Shown piece by piece: positions 1-7,095 of a stretch of 9,078 bases of DNA (position 1 is the first letter of the stretch; the number at the start of each line of letters is the position of its first letter). Below the pieces are notes generated by a model. It was not told the DNA's origin. It was given only the letters and a program-made list of their open reading frames with translations, and did no database searches. Source of the DNA: Mageeibacillus sp. UBA3708 (GTDB taxonomy: Bacteria > Bacillota > Clostridia > Saccharofermentanales > Saccharofermentanaceae); the NCBI GenBank assembly GCA_002371375.1, contig DFIB01000004.1, positions 1-9,078 of the forward strand, written 5' to 3'. Both the position numbers and the translations under genes were made by a program.

Positions 1-755
1 TCGTGCTGCAGGGCGGCGAAGATCCGTACTACACTGACGAGAAGATCATCAGGATCATCCGCAGTATCAAGAGTGAGCACCCGGATGTTGCAGTCACACT
101 GTCCATCGGAGAGAAGAGTTATGATTCATACAAGTCTTTCTATGAGGCCGGAGCTGACCGCTATCTCCTGAGGCATGAGACGGCTGACTACGATCACTAC
201 GCCAGGCTCCACCCCTCTTCCATGTCGGCTGCCAACAGGCAGAAATGCCTTCGTGAACTGAAGGAGATCGGTTACCAGACAGGCGCGGGATTCATGGTCG
301 GATCGCCATATCAGACATATGAGAATATCGCAGACGACCTTCTGTTCCTCAGACATCTCGACCCTGCAATGATCGGTATCGGACCTTTTATACCGCACCG
401 GGACACGCCTTTCGCGGATCAGGATCAGGGATCACTTGAGCTGACATTGTTCCTGCTAAGCGTGATAAGGCTAATGATCCCGGAAGTTCTTCTTCCTGCA
501 ACGACGGCACTCGGAACCATCGATCCGAGAGGAAGGGAACTCGGAATACTCGCGGGAGCAAACGTTGTAATGCCCAACTTATCCCCTGTCGGCGTCAGGA
601 AAAAGTATGCACTTTACGACAATAAGATCTGTACCGGCGAGGAAGCGGCAGAATGCATGAACTGCCTCGGCAACAGAATGAAGAATATCGGCTATGAGCT
701 CACCGTAGACCGCGGTGACAATATCAAATTCAAAAATAATATAAGAGAGGTTTAA
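1..755 (+). CDS. hydE: [FeFe]-hydrogenase maturase HydE, radical SAM enzyme (5' end missing)
   Basis: HydE is a cytoplasmic radical SAM enzyme that acts on the Fe(CO)2(CN)-cysteine synthon made by HydG, on the way to the di-iron part of the H-cluster. The window holds about the last 250 of roughly 350 residues. The N-terminal CxxxCxxC loop for the SAM [4Fe-4S] cluster lies upstream of the window. The first complete codon is at position 3, a GTG read internally as Val in VLQGGEDPYY, a family motif; it is not a start. GTIDPRGRELGILAGANVVM (residues 171-190 of the fragment) and MPNLSPVG also fit HydE. Near the C-terminus Cys210, Cys218 and Cys221 (bases 630-665) form C-x7-C-x2-C, the spacing of the optional second Fe-S cluster of Thermotoga HydE. 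The stop is 4 bases before hydG, whose ribosome binding site (about 743-750) lies inside the last hydE codons. HydE rather than biotin synthase follows from these motifs and the neighbours. Confidence 0.95.
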   Translation, partial: VLQGGEDPYYTDEKIIRIIRSIKSEHPDVAVTLSIGEKSYDSYKSFYEAGADRYLLRHETADYDHYARLHPSSMSAANRQKCLRELKEIGYQTGAGFMVGSPYQTYENIADDLLFLRHLDPAMIGIGPFIPHRDTPFADQDQGSLELTLFLLSVIRLMIPEVLLPATTALGTIDPRGRELGILAGANVVMPNLSPVGVRKKYALYDNKICTGEEAAECMNCLGNRMKNIGYELTVDRGDNIKFKNNIREV

Positions 756-759
756 TTAT

Positions 760-2175
760 ATGTACGATCCCAAATCACTTAAAGCAGAAGAATTCATCGA
801 TGACAGCGAGATACTTGAATCGCTTAAGTACGCCGATGAGAACAAGGACAATGTGGAACTGATCGATTCGATCATTGAGAAGGCAAAGGAACGCAAAGGT
901 CTTAATCACCGCGATGCGTCAGTTCTCCTTGCATGTGATATTCCGGAGAAGAACGAGGAGATCTTCGCTCTTGCCGAGCAGATCAAGAAGGATTTCTACG
1001 GCAACAGGATCGTCCTTTTCGCGCCGCTATATCTGTCCAATTATTGTGTTAACGGATGTATCTACTGTCCGTATCACGGTAAGAACAAGACGATCCCGAG
1101 AGTCAAGCTGACACAGGAACAGATAAGGGATGAGGTCATAGCACTTCAGGACATGGGACATAAGAGGCTTGCGATCGAAGCCGGCGAGGATCCGGTCAAC
1201 AACCCGATCGAGTATATCCTCGAGAGCATCAAGACCATCTATTCCATCAAGCACAAGAACGGCGCGATCAGACGTGTTAATGTCAATATCGCCGCTACGA
1301 CAGTGGAGAATTACCGTAAGCTCCATGAGGCGGGCATCGGTACATATATCCTTTTCCAGGAGACGTATCATAAGGAGTCTTATCTTACGCTCCACCCTAC
1401 CGGGCCCAAGCATGATTACGCTTATCACACAGAGGCTATGGACAGAGCAATGGAAGGCGGCATAGACGACGTGGGTCTCGGCGTTCTGTTCGGTCTCGAT
1501 AAGTACCGTTATGAGTTCGCAGGACTGCTCATGCATGCGGAGCACCTTGAGGCGGTTCACGGCGTAGGTCCTCATACTATCTCAGTTCCGAGGCTCTGCC
1601 CGGCTGATGACATCGATGTAAACGACTTTACCAACGCTATTGACGATGATATTTTTGCAAAGATAGTCGCCTGCATAAGGATAGCCGTTCCCTACACCGG
1701 CATGATCGTATCAACACGTGAGTCACAGAAGTCGAGGGAACGCGTCCTCCACCTCGGAATATCGCAGATCTCCGGCGGTTCAAGGACTTCAGTCGGCGGC
1801 TATACAAAGGAGGATCGTCCTGAAGATACGGTCCAGTTCGACGTATCCGATACAAGATCTCTTGATGAGGTAATGAAGTGGCTGATAGACATGGACTATG
1901 TGCCCTCATTCTGCACCGCATGCTACCGTGAAGGAAGGACCGGCGACAGATTCATGGCGCTCTGCAAGGCAAAACAGATCCAGAACTGCTGCCTGCCCAA
2001 TGCCCTCATGACGTTGAAGGAATATCTTGTGGATTACGCATCCCCTGAGACACGTGCCGCAGGCGAAGTGCTCATTGAGAAAAACATCCCCGATGTTACA
2101 AATGAGAAAGCACGCGCAGTTCTCCGTGACAGACTTGTTGCTATCGAGAACGGAGAGAGAGATTTCAGATTCTGA
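760..2175 (+). CDS. hydG: [FeFe]-hydrogenase maturase HydG, radical SAM tyrosine lyase
   Basis: HydG cleaves tyrosine with SAM to p-cresol and dehydroglycine, and turns the latter into CO and cyanide bound to iron, giving the Fe(CO)2(CN)-cysteine synthon for the H-cluster. The 471 residues match the family's usual length. Cys96, Cys100 and Cys103 form the CxxxCxxC loop (CVNGCIYC) for the SAM [4Fe-4S] cluster. Cys385, Cys388 and Cys411 form the HydG-specific C-terminal CxxC-x22-C site for the auxiliary [5Fe-5S] cluster (bases 1912-1992). This site separates HydG from ThiH, which lacks it. GVGPHTISVPRL (268-279) carries His272, which I infer to be the ligand of the labile fifth iron. The ATG at 760 has an AAGAGAGG ribosome binding site 9 bases upstream, within the end of hydE. 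The gene sits between hydE and hydF in one unit. All visible catalytic residues are present, so it is probably active. Confidence 0.97.
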   Translation: MYDPKSLKAEEFIDDSEILESLKYADENKDNVELIDSIIEKAKERKGLNHRDASVLLACDIPEKNEEIFALAEQIKKDFYGNRIVLFAPLYLSNYCVNGCIYCPYHGKNKTIPRVKLTQEQIRDEVIALQDMGHKRLAIEAGEDPVNNPIEYILESIKTIYSIKHKNGAIRRVNVNIAATTVENYRKLHEAGIGTYILFQETYHKESYLTLHPTGPKHDYAYHTEAMDRAMEGGIDDVGLGVLFGLDKYRYEFAGLLMHAEHLEAVHGVGPHTISVPRLCPADDIDVNDFTNAIDDDIFAKIVACIRIAVPYTGMIVSTRESQKSRERVLHLGISQISGGSRTSVGGYTKEDRPEDTVQFDVSDTRSLDEVMKWLIDMDYVPSFCTACYREGRTGDRFMALCKAKQIQNCCLPNALMTLKEYLVDYASPETRAAGEVLIEKNIPDVTNEKARAVLRDRLVAIENGERDFRF

Positions 2176-2184
2176 GGTAACAGT

Positions 2185-3348
2185 ATGGAGCGAACTCACA
2201 TTGCCTTCTTCGGGCGCCGCAATGCAGGCAAGTCAAGTCTGGTGAACAGATTCACTTCTCAGGAGCTGTCAATAGTATCCGATGTTCTGGGCACAACGAC
2301 AGACCCCGTACGCAAGACAATGGAGCTGCTGCCGCTGGGACCTGTTGTGATCATCGACACGCCCGGAATTGATGATGACGGCGTACTCGGTGATAAAAGG
2401 ATCGAGAGAAGTATCCGTATCATCGATGAGACCGATATCGCTGTCCTTGTAGTTGACGGAAGTATCGGGATCGGTGATGATGAATCGCATCTTATCGACG
2501 TATTTAAGAGCCGGAATATACCGTATATTATCGTCGTTAACAAGAGCGATATGGAACTTGCCGGGATTGCCGAGACCATGCCTGAGGGTTCCCTTTTTGT
2601 CAGCGCTCTGACAGGCGACGGCATAGAAGAGCTGAAGGAACGCGTTGCCGTGATCATCAGGAAGCGCAAGGTCCGTCCCCTCGTATCCGATCTTGTCTCA
2701 GAGGGCGATATGGTAATACTGGTGGTGCCGATCGATAAGTCCGCACCCAAAGACAGGCTTATACTGCCTCAGCAGATGGTTATCAGAGATTTGTTGGGCA
2801 AAGGCGCCATTCCCGTAGTCACGAAGGATACTGAATTAATACTCGCGCTGGACAAGGTTAAGGATCCTGTTCTCGTAATAACCGACAGTCAGGCTTTCGG
2901 GAAGGTATCGAAGATAGTTCCCGAGAGCATCAGCCTGACTTCGTTCTCAATACTCATGGCCAGGTTCAAAGGAACTCTCGACCAGGCGCTCGAGGGCGCA
3001 TACACGCTTGATAAACTCCCCGACGGTGCCCGTATCCTGATAAGTGAAGGCTGTACGCACCACAGGCAGTGTGAGGACATAGGCACCGTGAAGTTGCCGG
3101 GATGGATCAGAGATTATACCGGCAAGGATTTTGAATTCTCATTCACGTCCGGACTTGAGTTTCCGAAGGATCTGTCCTCCTATGATCTCATCATCCACTG
3201 CGGAGCCTGTATGCTTGGCGAAAGCGAAGTGCGGAGCCGATATGAGCATGCATCATCCCAGGGCATACCCATGACTAACTACGGTATCGCCATCGCGCAT
3301 ATGAAAGGCATACTGGACAGAAGCGTGGCTGTGCTTAAGAACAGATAA
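2185..3348 (+). CDS. hydF: [FeFe]-hydrogenase maturation GTPase HydF
   Basis: HydF is a GTPase and Fe-S scaffold on which the di-iron H-cluster precursor is built and from which it passes to apo-hydrogenase. The 387 residues are slightly short of the usual ~400. The N-terminal G domain shows G1 GRRNAGKS (10-17), threonines for switch I in LGTTTDP (35-41), G3 DTPG (58-61), G4 NKSD (119-122) and a G5-like SAL (140-142). A dimerisation region follows, then the C-terminal cluster domain. There Cys290-Thr-His292 and Cys339-x2-Cys342 give CxH-x46-CxxC, the HydF [4Fe-4S] signature. This excludes a plain Era/TrmE-type GTPase. The ATG at 2185 has a GAGG site (2174-2177) that overlaps the hydG stop codon, so translation of the two genes is probably coupled. 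It is the last gene of the unit and is followed by a terminator-like hairpin facing secY. Confidence 0.97.
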   Translation: MERTHIAFFGRRNAGKSSLVNRFTSQELSIVSDVLGTTTDPVRKTMELLPLGPVVIIDTPGIDDDGVLGDKRIERSIRIIDETDIAVLVVDGSIGIGDDESHLIDVFKSRNIPYIIVVNKSDMELAGIAETMPEGSLFVSALTGDGIEELKERVAVIIRKRKVRPLVSDLVSEGDMVILVVPIDKSAPKDRLILPQQMVIRDLLGKGAIPVVTKDTELILALDKVKDPVLVITDSQAFGKVSKIVPESISLTSFSILMARFKGTLDQALEGAYTLDKLPDGARILISEGCTHHRQCEDIGTVKLPGWIRDYTGKDFEFSFTSGLEFPKDLSSYDLIIHCGACMLGESEVRSRYEHASSQGIPMTNYGIAIAHMKGILDRSVAVLKNR

Positions 3349-3409
3349 CGCCGCCCGTAGAGGGCTTGACGGAGAGTAACTTGAGTGGGCGGGATCGGCT
3401 TGTAACCTG

Positions 3410-3435
3410 TTTCCGCAAACATCAATTTCCGCAAA
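3410..3435 (+). repeat. Short direct repeat TTTCCGCAAA, two copies 16 bases apart
   Basis: TTTCCGCAAA occurs at 3410-3419 and again at 3426-3435, separated by CATCAA. A partial third start, TTCCG, follows at 3436-3440. The copies are perfect over 10 bases. No function is known to me. It lies between two gene ends, so an operator role is unlikely; it may be a local duplication. Confidence 0.6.
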
Positions 3436-3449
3436 TTCCGTGAATAACC

Positions 3450-3492
3450 AAAAACAAACGGCTGCCTCTTATCGGGACAGCCGCTTTATTAT
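3450..3492. terminator. Probable bidirectional Rho-independent terminator
   Basis: CGGCTG (3459-3464) pairs perfectly with CAGCCG (3478-3483), and the stem can be extended inward by a few pairs around C3466-C3468 and G3474-G3476 past one mismatch or bulge. On the - strand the stem is followed by TTTGTTTTTGG, a good T tract that would end the spc operon transcript after secY. On the + strand it is followed by CTTTATTATT, a weaker tract that would end the hydEGF transcript. Sharing one hairpin between convergent operons is common. Seen: stem and tracts. Inferred: use in both directions. Confidence 0.8.
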
Positions 3493-3510
3493 TGCTGTTA
3501 AGCTTAGTTT

Positions 3511-4863
3511 TTACCTTCTACCCTTGAGGAGTGCAATGTCATCAAGGAATCCCTTAGGATTTCTGACCTCGAGCTCGCCCTCAACCTGAACGATCAGGTC
3601 ATTGGCAACACCCGTAAGGATCAATACTGAAGTTCCGGCAAACCATACATTCTGCAGACCCGTAAAGATACCTACAACTGTAGGAACGATACATACGAGA
3701 ATGAGGAAGAATGCATCAGCCCAGTTGAGCCTGAATGCAACCCTGGATATATAATCCGATGTTGGCTTACCTGCTCTTATACCGCTGATCGCACCACCGT
3801 TCTTGTTGATGTTGTTAGCGATCTCGATCGGATGGAACTGGATCGCGGAATAGAAGAACGTGAATCCGATGATGAGCAATACATATACGATATAGTAATA
3901 AGCACTTCCCGTAAATGCCTTTGCAAACCAGTTAGCTACTGTTCCGTCCTCATTGGCCTTGGCACTGAAGAAGAATGTAACTATCATCGAAGGAACGGCA
4001 AGGATACTCATTGCGAAGATAACCGGCATAACGCCTGACTGGTTGACCTTCAAAGGAATGTAATCCTTGTTGCCGCCGCGCTGCGATCTTCCGATCGTCT
4101 TCTTTGAGTACTGAACCGTAAGTCTTCTTTCTGCATTCTGTACGTAGAGAACGAATACAATGATGCCTACGGCGATCAGAGTAACTCCGACGAACAGAAG
4201 GATACCAACTACCACACCTACTGCCTGATTCTCAAAAGAGGTGGCAACGTCGACACTCTTTGCATACAGTGTCTTGGCCATATCAGGAAGTCTTGTAACG
4301 ATACCGGCGAAGATGATAAGCGATACACCGTTGCCGATACCCTTGTCATTGATCTTCTCACCGAGCCATACGACAAGACACGTACCTGCGGTAAACGACA
4401 GGATAACGATCATTGCGTTGAGCCAGGTGGGAAGTGTGGATATCATCGCGGATCTGGTCGAGTAGCAGAACAGGCATGCCTGTCCGAGAGCAAGACCGAT
4501 AGCTGAATATCTCGTGATCCTTGTAATCTTCTTCCTTCCGGCTTCACCCTCTTTTGACAGATCGTCAAGAGCGGGAATTACAACCTGAAGGAGCTGAATG
4601 ATGATCGATGCGTTGATGTAGGGTGATATACCCATCGCAAAGATCGTTGCACGGTAGAGACCGCCGCCGGATACAAGGTCCATGATGGATCCGAGCTGAC
4701 CCCACTGTCTGACAAGTTCGGTAAATTTGGCGCCGTCAAGTCCGGGAACCGGTACGAGACCGCCCAGCATGAAGATGCCGAGGATGAAGAAGGTATAAAG
4801 CAGTCTTTTACGAATACTTTCAACATTGAATGCTTTTACAGCGATATCGAAAATACCCTTCAT
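3511..4863 (-). CDS. secY: Protein translocase subunit SecY
   Basis: SecY is the pore subunit of the SecYEG channel, which moves unfolded proteins across, and inserts membrane proteins into, the plasma membrane. The 450 residues show ten hydrophobic segments at about 21-36, 75-97, 119-137, 147-166, 175-192, 215-241, 276-299, 321-342, 383-401 and 405-425. The plug region (about 58-72, with MDLVSGGGLYRA) and the following GISPYINASI are family hallmarks. Cytoplasmic loop C4 has AERRLTVQYSKK (244-255). Loop C5 has RAGKPTSDYISR (363-374), the ribosome and SecA docking face. The ATG at 4863 is 3 bases after the rplO stop; its CAGGAGG site (4871-4877) encodes the last residues of L15, so the two are probably coupled. 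It is the last gene of this operon. Normally adk and map follow; here a terminator and hydF follow instead. Confidence 0.98.
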   Translation of the reverse strand: MKGIFDIAVKAFNVESIRKRLLYTFFILGIFMLGGLVPVPGLDGAKFTELVRQWGQLGSIMDLVSGGGLYRATIFAMGISPYINASIIIQLLQVVIPALDDLSKEGEAGRKKITRITRYSAIGLALGQACLFCYSTRSAMISTLPTWLNAMIVILSFTAGTCLVVWLGEKINDKGIGNGVSLIIFAGIVTRLPDMAKTLYAKSVDVATSFENQAVGVVVGILLFVGVTLIAVGIIVFVLYVQNAERRLTVQYSKKTIGRSQRGGNKDYIPLKVNQSGVMPVIFAMSILAVPSMIVTFFFSAKANEDGTVANWFAKAFTGSAYYYIVYVLLIIGFTFFYSAIQFHPIEIANNINKNGGAISGIRAGKPTSDYISRVAFRLNWADAFFLILVCIVPTVVGIFTGLQNVWFAGTSVLILTGVANDLIVQVEGELEVRNPKGFLDDIALLKGRR

Positions 4864-4866
4864 ACC

Positions 4867-5310
4867 TTAAACCTCCTGAACTGAGCCTCCGGCCTTCTCG
4901 ATCTTCTCTTTTGCTGATGCAGTGAACTTTGCAGCCTTAACATCGAGCTTCTTTGTCAGATCGCCGTTACCAAGGATCTTTACACCATCATTGATCTTGG
5001 GAAGAGTGATGATTCCTGCCTCAGCGAGTGCCTTTGCATCAACTGTTGCACCGTTATCCAGCTTCTCGAGATCTGATACGTTTACCTCGATATAAGCGGG
5101 AGCGAAACGCTTGTTGTTGAATCCGCGCTTAGGCAAACGTCTGTAAAGGGGCATCTGACCGCCTTCAAAGCCGGGACGTACACCGCCGCCGGAACGAGCC
5201 TTCTGGCCCTTGTGTCCGCGGCCTGCTGTCTTACCGTTACCGGTAGCGGCACCACGGCCTTTACGGAATGCGGTCTTGTTACCGCTTGAAGTCATTTCAT
5301 TGAGCTTCAT
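4867..5310 (-). CDS. rplO: 50S ribosomal protein L15
   Basis: L15 is a late-assembly protein of the large ribosomal subunit. The 147 residues begin with the glycine- and basic-rich N-terminal extension that threads through 23S r[23 protein letters not shown] (24-43), then [18 protein letters not shown] (47-64), both diagnostic for the family. The globular C-terminal part, about 70-147, has the usual alternation of beta strands and helices. The extreme N-terminus is a few residues shorter in the basic stretch than in many relatives. The ATG at 5310 has a GGAGGT site (5319-5324) 8 bases upstream, just after the rpmD stop codon. The final codons CAG GAG GTT TAA carry the secY ribosome binding site. 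Confidence 0.98.
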   Translation of the reverse strand: MKLNEMTSSGNKTAFRKGRGAATGNGKTAGRGHKGQKARSGGGVRPGFEGGQMPLYRRLPKRGFNNKRFAPAYIEVNVSDLEKLDNGATVDAKALAEAGIITLPKINDGVKILGNGDLTKKLDVKAAKFTASAKEKIEKAGGSVQEV

Positions 5311-5325
5311 TACAATGTACCTCCA

Positions 5326-5505
5326 TTAAACTTCTTCAACAGAAACATAGTTCACAGCTGCTTTGATCATGCCGCGAATAGCTTCATTGTCAGGCTTCTC
5401 AACTGTCTGGCCGATCTTCTTGAGACCAAGTGCTGCAACAGTTGTCTTGGGCTTCTTCTGTGCCTTGTTCGTACTCTTGACGAGTGTAATCTTCAAATTT
5501 GCCAT
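5326..5505 (-). CDS. rpmD: 50S ribosomal protein L30
   Basis: This 59-residue protein of the large subunit lies between rpsE and rplO, its standard place in the spc operon. I translated it by hand: it starts MANLKITLVKSTN and ends AAVNYVSVEEV. The first strand (KITLVKS) and the following LGLKKIGQTVEKPDN segment are typical of bacterial L30, which is usually about 58-60 residues. The ATG at 5505 has an AGGAGGG site (5514-5520) 8 bases upstream that directly abuts the rpsE stop codon. The TAA at 5326-5328 is 15 bases before rplO. L30 is absent from some bacterial groups, so its presence here is mildly informative and agrees with a Firmicute. Confidence 0.96.
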   Translation of the reverse strand: MANLKITLVKSTNKAQKKPKTTVAALGLKKIGQTVEKPDNEAIRGMIKAAVNYVSVEEV

Positions 5506-5519
5506 AAGTTACACCCTCC

Positions 5520-6035
5520 TTAGCCTATCTCTTCGATGCTCTTGCCGCGAAGTCTTGCAACTTCCTCGGCAGACTTGAGGCTCTTAAGACCCTCAATGGT
5601 TGCGTTAACCATGTTGTTAGGGTTGTTGGAACCGATGGACTTTGTACGGATATCCTTGATGCCTGCGAGCTCGCATACTGAACGAACAGGACCGCCGGCG
5701 ATGACACCGGTACCTGATGCAGCGGGCTTCATAACGATCTTGGAAGCACTGTAAAGACCAAGTGTCTCGTGAGGGATCGTTCCGTTAAGAAGTGTTACCT
5801 CAACAATGTTCTTCTTAGCCTCTTCAATACCCTTGCGGATAGCCTCGGGAACCTCGGCTGCCTTACCGATACCCTTACCGATGTGACCATTTCTGTCACC
5901 GACGATAACGAGTGCGGCAAAACGCATATTCTTACCGCCCTTTACGGTCTTAGAGACACGGCCGATATGAAGAACTCTCTCTTCGAAGCCGCCTTCATTC
6001 TCTCTGGAATAATTATTCTTAGAATCAAAAGCCAT
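5520..6035 (-). CDS. rpsE: 30S ribosomal protein S5
   Basis: S5 is a small-subunit protein that stabilises the decoding region and helps set translational accuracy. At 171 residues it is close to the usual ~166. After a variable N-terminus (1-18), the double-stranded-RNA-binding-like domain has [19 protein letters not shown] (23-41). Its KGGK turn (32-35) lies in the loop where mutations give spectinomycin resistance in other bacteria; no resistance-type change is evident to me. [14 protein letters not shown] (46-59) is the S5 signature. The C-terminal domain contains [14 protein letters not shown] and the [13 protein letters not shown] motif. The ATG at 6035 has an AAGGAG site (6044-6049). 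The gene follows rplR by 18 bases and precedes rpmD by 14, as in the standard operon. Confidence 0.98.
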   Translation of the reverse strand: MAFDSKNNYSRENEGGFEERVLHIGRVSKTVKGGKNMRFAALVIVGDRNGHIGKGIGKAAEVPEAIRKGIEEAKKNIVEVTLLNGTIPHETLGLYSASKIVMKPAASGTGVIAGGPVRSVCELAGIKDIRTKSIGSNNPNNMVNATIEGLKSLKSAEEVARLRGKSIEEIG

Positions 6036-6053
6036 TTAATTTACTCCTTCCGC

Positions 6054-6422
6054 TTAGAATGAGAGACCGGCTTCTCTTGCCGCCTCTGCCAAAGCTGCTA
6101 CTCTTCCGTGATAGAGATATCCGCCACGATCGAAAACAACTTCCTTAACTTCCTTAGCCTGTGCTCTCTCGGCAATGAGCTTGCCTACGAGCTTAGCTGT
6201 CTCGATGTTACCGCAGTTGTTAACTGATGACTTAACATCCTTGTCAAGCGAAGAAGCGCTGGCAATTGTTACGCCCTTAACATCATCTATAACCTGGGCA
6301 TAGATGTGTGCATTGCTTCTGTATACGCAAAGACGGGGGCATTCGGAAGTTCCGGAGAGCTTCTTTCTTACACGAACGTGCTTTCTCTTACGAATCTCGT
6401 TCTTATCAATCTTGTTAATCAT
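6054..6422 (-). CDS. rplR: 50S ribosomal protein L18
   Basis: L18 binds 5S rRNA and, with L5, anchors it in the central protuberance of the large subunit. The 122 residues match the family. The basic N-terminal tail (about 1-25, with [20 protein letters not shown]) is followed by [17 protein letters not shown], the usual first strand pair. The C-terminus [20 protein letters not shown] is the L18 signature. It lies between rplF and rpsE, its conserved position. The ATG at 6422 has only an imperfect AAGGGGGT ribosome binding site (6432-6439). That is weaker than its neighbours' AGGAGG sites, so it may depend on coupling to rplF translation. Confidence 0.98.
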   Translation of the reverse strand: MINKIDKNEIRKRKHVRVRKKLSGTSECPRLCVYRSNAHIYAQVIDDVKGVTIASASSLDKDVKSSVNNCGNIETAKLVGKLIAERAQAKEVKEVVFDRGGYLYHGRVAALAEAAREAGLSF

Positions 6423-6431
6423 TTGATCTTT

Positions 6432-6439
6432 ACCCCCTT
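6432..6439 (-). promoter_or_regulatory. Atypical ribosome binding site of rplR
   Basis: On the - strand this reads AAGGGGGT, 9 bases before the rplR ATG. It differs from the AAGGAGGT consensus at one core position, where the other genes of the operon have nearly perfect sites. It lies 3 bases downstream of the rplF stop, so ribosomes ending rplF could reinitiate here. The role is inferred from position. Confidence 0.6.
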
Positions 6440-6442
6440 ACC

Positions 6443-6985
6443 TTACTTCTTAGCTCCGGTCTTACCTTCCTTGATGATAAGGTGCTCATCGGCATACTTG
6501 ATACCCTTGCCCTTATAAACATCAGGAACTCTGAACGAACGGATCTTTGCTGCTGTCTCGCCAACGAGCTGCTTGTCTGCGCCCTTAACGATGACCTTGT
6601 CCTGAGAGGGAACCTCAAGAGTGATACCCTTGGGCTCAACGATCTCAATGGGGTGTGAATAACCGAGGTTGAATACAACCTTGTTACCCTGCTTTGTAGC
6701 CTTGTAACCTACACCATTGATCTGGAGTTCCTTGGAGAAGCCCTCGGATACACCAACGACCATGTTGTGGATCAATGCTCTTGTGAGACCATGGAGAGCT
6801 CTGTGCTGCTTCTCATCTGAAGGTCTCTCAACCGTAATTACGCCTGCATCCATCTTAACTGTCATATCGGGATGTACATCGAGCTCGAGAGTCTCTTTTG
6901 CACCCTTAACAGTTACGTGCTGTCCGTCGATCTTTACATCAACGCCTGCAGGAATCGTGATCGGTTTTCTACCAATTCTTGACAT
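6443..6985 (-). CDS. rplF: 50S ribosomal protein L6
   Basis: L6 lies near the factor-binding site of the large subunit and contacts the sarcin-ricin loop region. I start it at the ATG at 6983-6985, giving 180 residues beginning MSRIGRKPITIPAGV, the conserved L6 N-terminus. A consensus AGGAGG lies 9 bases upstream. Reading in the same frame back to a GTG at 7033 would add 16 unconserved residues and is rejected. Two similar domains follow in tandem, about 1-80 and 81-175. GYSHPI, near residue 108, and the C-terminal VPDVYKGKGIKYADE are family signatures. The gap to rpsH upstream is 120 bases, unusually long for this operon, and may hold a structured leader. rplR follows after 20 bases. Confidence 0.98.
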   Translation of the reverse strand: MSRIGRKPITIPAGVDVKIDGQHVTVKGAKETLELDVHPDMTVKMDAGVITVERPSDEKQHRALHGLTRALIHNMVVGVSEGFSKELQINGVGYKATKQGNKVVFNLGYSHPIEIVEPKGITLEVPSQDKVIVKGADKQLVGETAAKIRSFRVPDVYKGKGIKYADEHLIIKEGKTGAKK

Positions 6986-6994
6986 AATTTTGTT

Positions 6995-7000
6995 CCTCCT
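6995..7000 (-). promoter_or_regulatory. Ribosome binding site that fixes the rplF start
   Basis: AGGAGG on the - strand lies 9 bases before the ATG at 6985. This perfect site at good spacing, together with the conserved MSRIGRKP beginning, decides for this start and against the in-frame GTG at 7033. Confidence 0.85.
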
Positions 7001-7031
7001 GCTCTTTAGATTGTGCGCCTTTCGCGATTCC

Positions 7032-7095
7032 ACGGTATGTCTGCCGGGGAGTCAGACGCTTTTCAGAGTGTATTTATAGCTCCGGATAATACCGT
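7032..7095 (-). ncRNA. Possible structured mRNA element between rpsH and rplF
   Basis: In the RNA sense (- strand), ACGGTAT (7095-7089) pairs perfectly with ATACCGT (7038-7032). Between them lie two possible hairpins. CGGAG with CTCTG (within about 7062-7085) has one G-U pair and an 11-base loop. GTCTG (7057-7053) with CAGAC (7043-7039) has a 9-base loop and directly abuts the closing stem. The result can be drawn as a three-way junction. No T tract follows, so it does not look like a terminator. I do not recognise it as a known ribosomal-protein leader. Arms of this length can arise by chance in 120 bases, so confidence is low until conservation is tested. Confidence 0.3.

Larger units (their letters stand above)
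3349..3510. other. Intergenic region between convergent hydF and secY
   Basis: These 162 bases separate the ends of two converging operons. No open frame or RNA gene is recognisable. They hold a 10-base direct repeat (3410-3435) and a strong hairpin with T/A-rich flanks (about 3450-3492). A weaker pairing of CCGCCC (3351-3356) with GGGCGG (3387-3392) has a 30-base loop and no T tract. No promoter is expected here, since both flanking genes end in this stretch. Confidence 0.8.

Noticed and set aside
3..5. GTG at position 3 as the start of a shorter hydE
   Set aside because: The GTG codes for the Val of the internal VLQGGED motif, and the radical SAM cysteines must lie upstream; the gene is cut by the window edge, not truncated.
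1027..1575. 182-residue open frame on the - strand inside hydG
   Set aside because: It lies wholly opposite hydG, has no recognisable family features, and hydG is clearly coding. It is a shadow frame caused by codon bias.
2259..2750. 163-residue open frame on the - strand inside hydF
   Set aside because: It is a serine- and isoleucine-rich low-complexity translation opposite a well-supported GTPase domain, so it is a shadow frame.
3351..3392. CCGCCC/GGGCGG inverted repeat just after hydF as a terminator
   Set aside because: The loop is 30 bases and no T tract follows; the hairpin near 3459-3483 is a much better terminator.
5363..5578. 71-residue open frame on the + strand over rpmD and the end of rpsE
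   Set aside because: It overlaps the hand-translated L30 gene on the other strand, and L30 is expected here from gene order and has a good ribosome binding site.
6986..7033. Upstream extension of rplF to a GTG at 7033, adding 16 residues
   Set aside because: The added residues do not resemble L6, while MSRIGRKP is the conserved start and has a perfect AGGAGG 9 bases upstream of its ATG.
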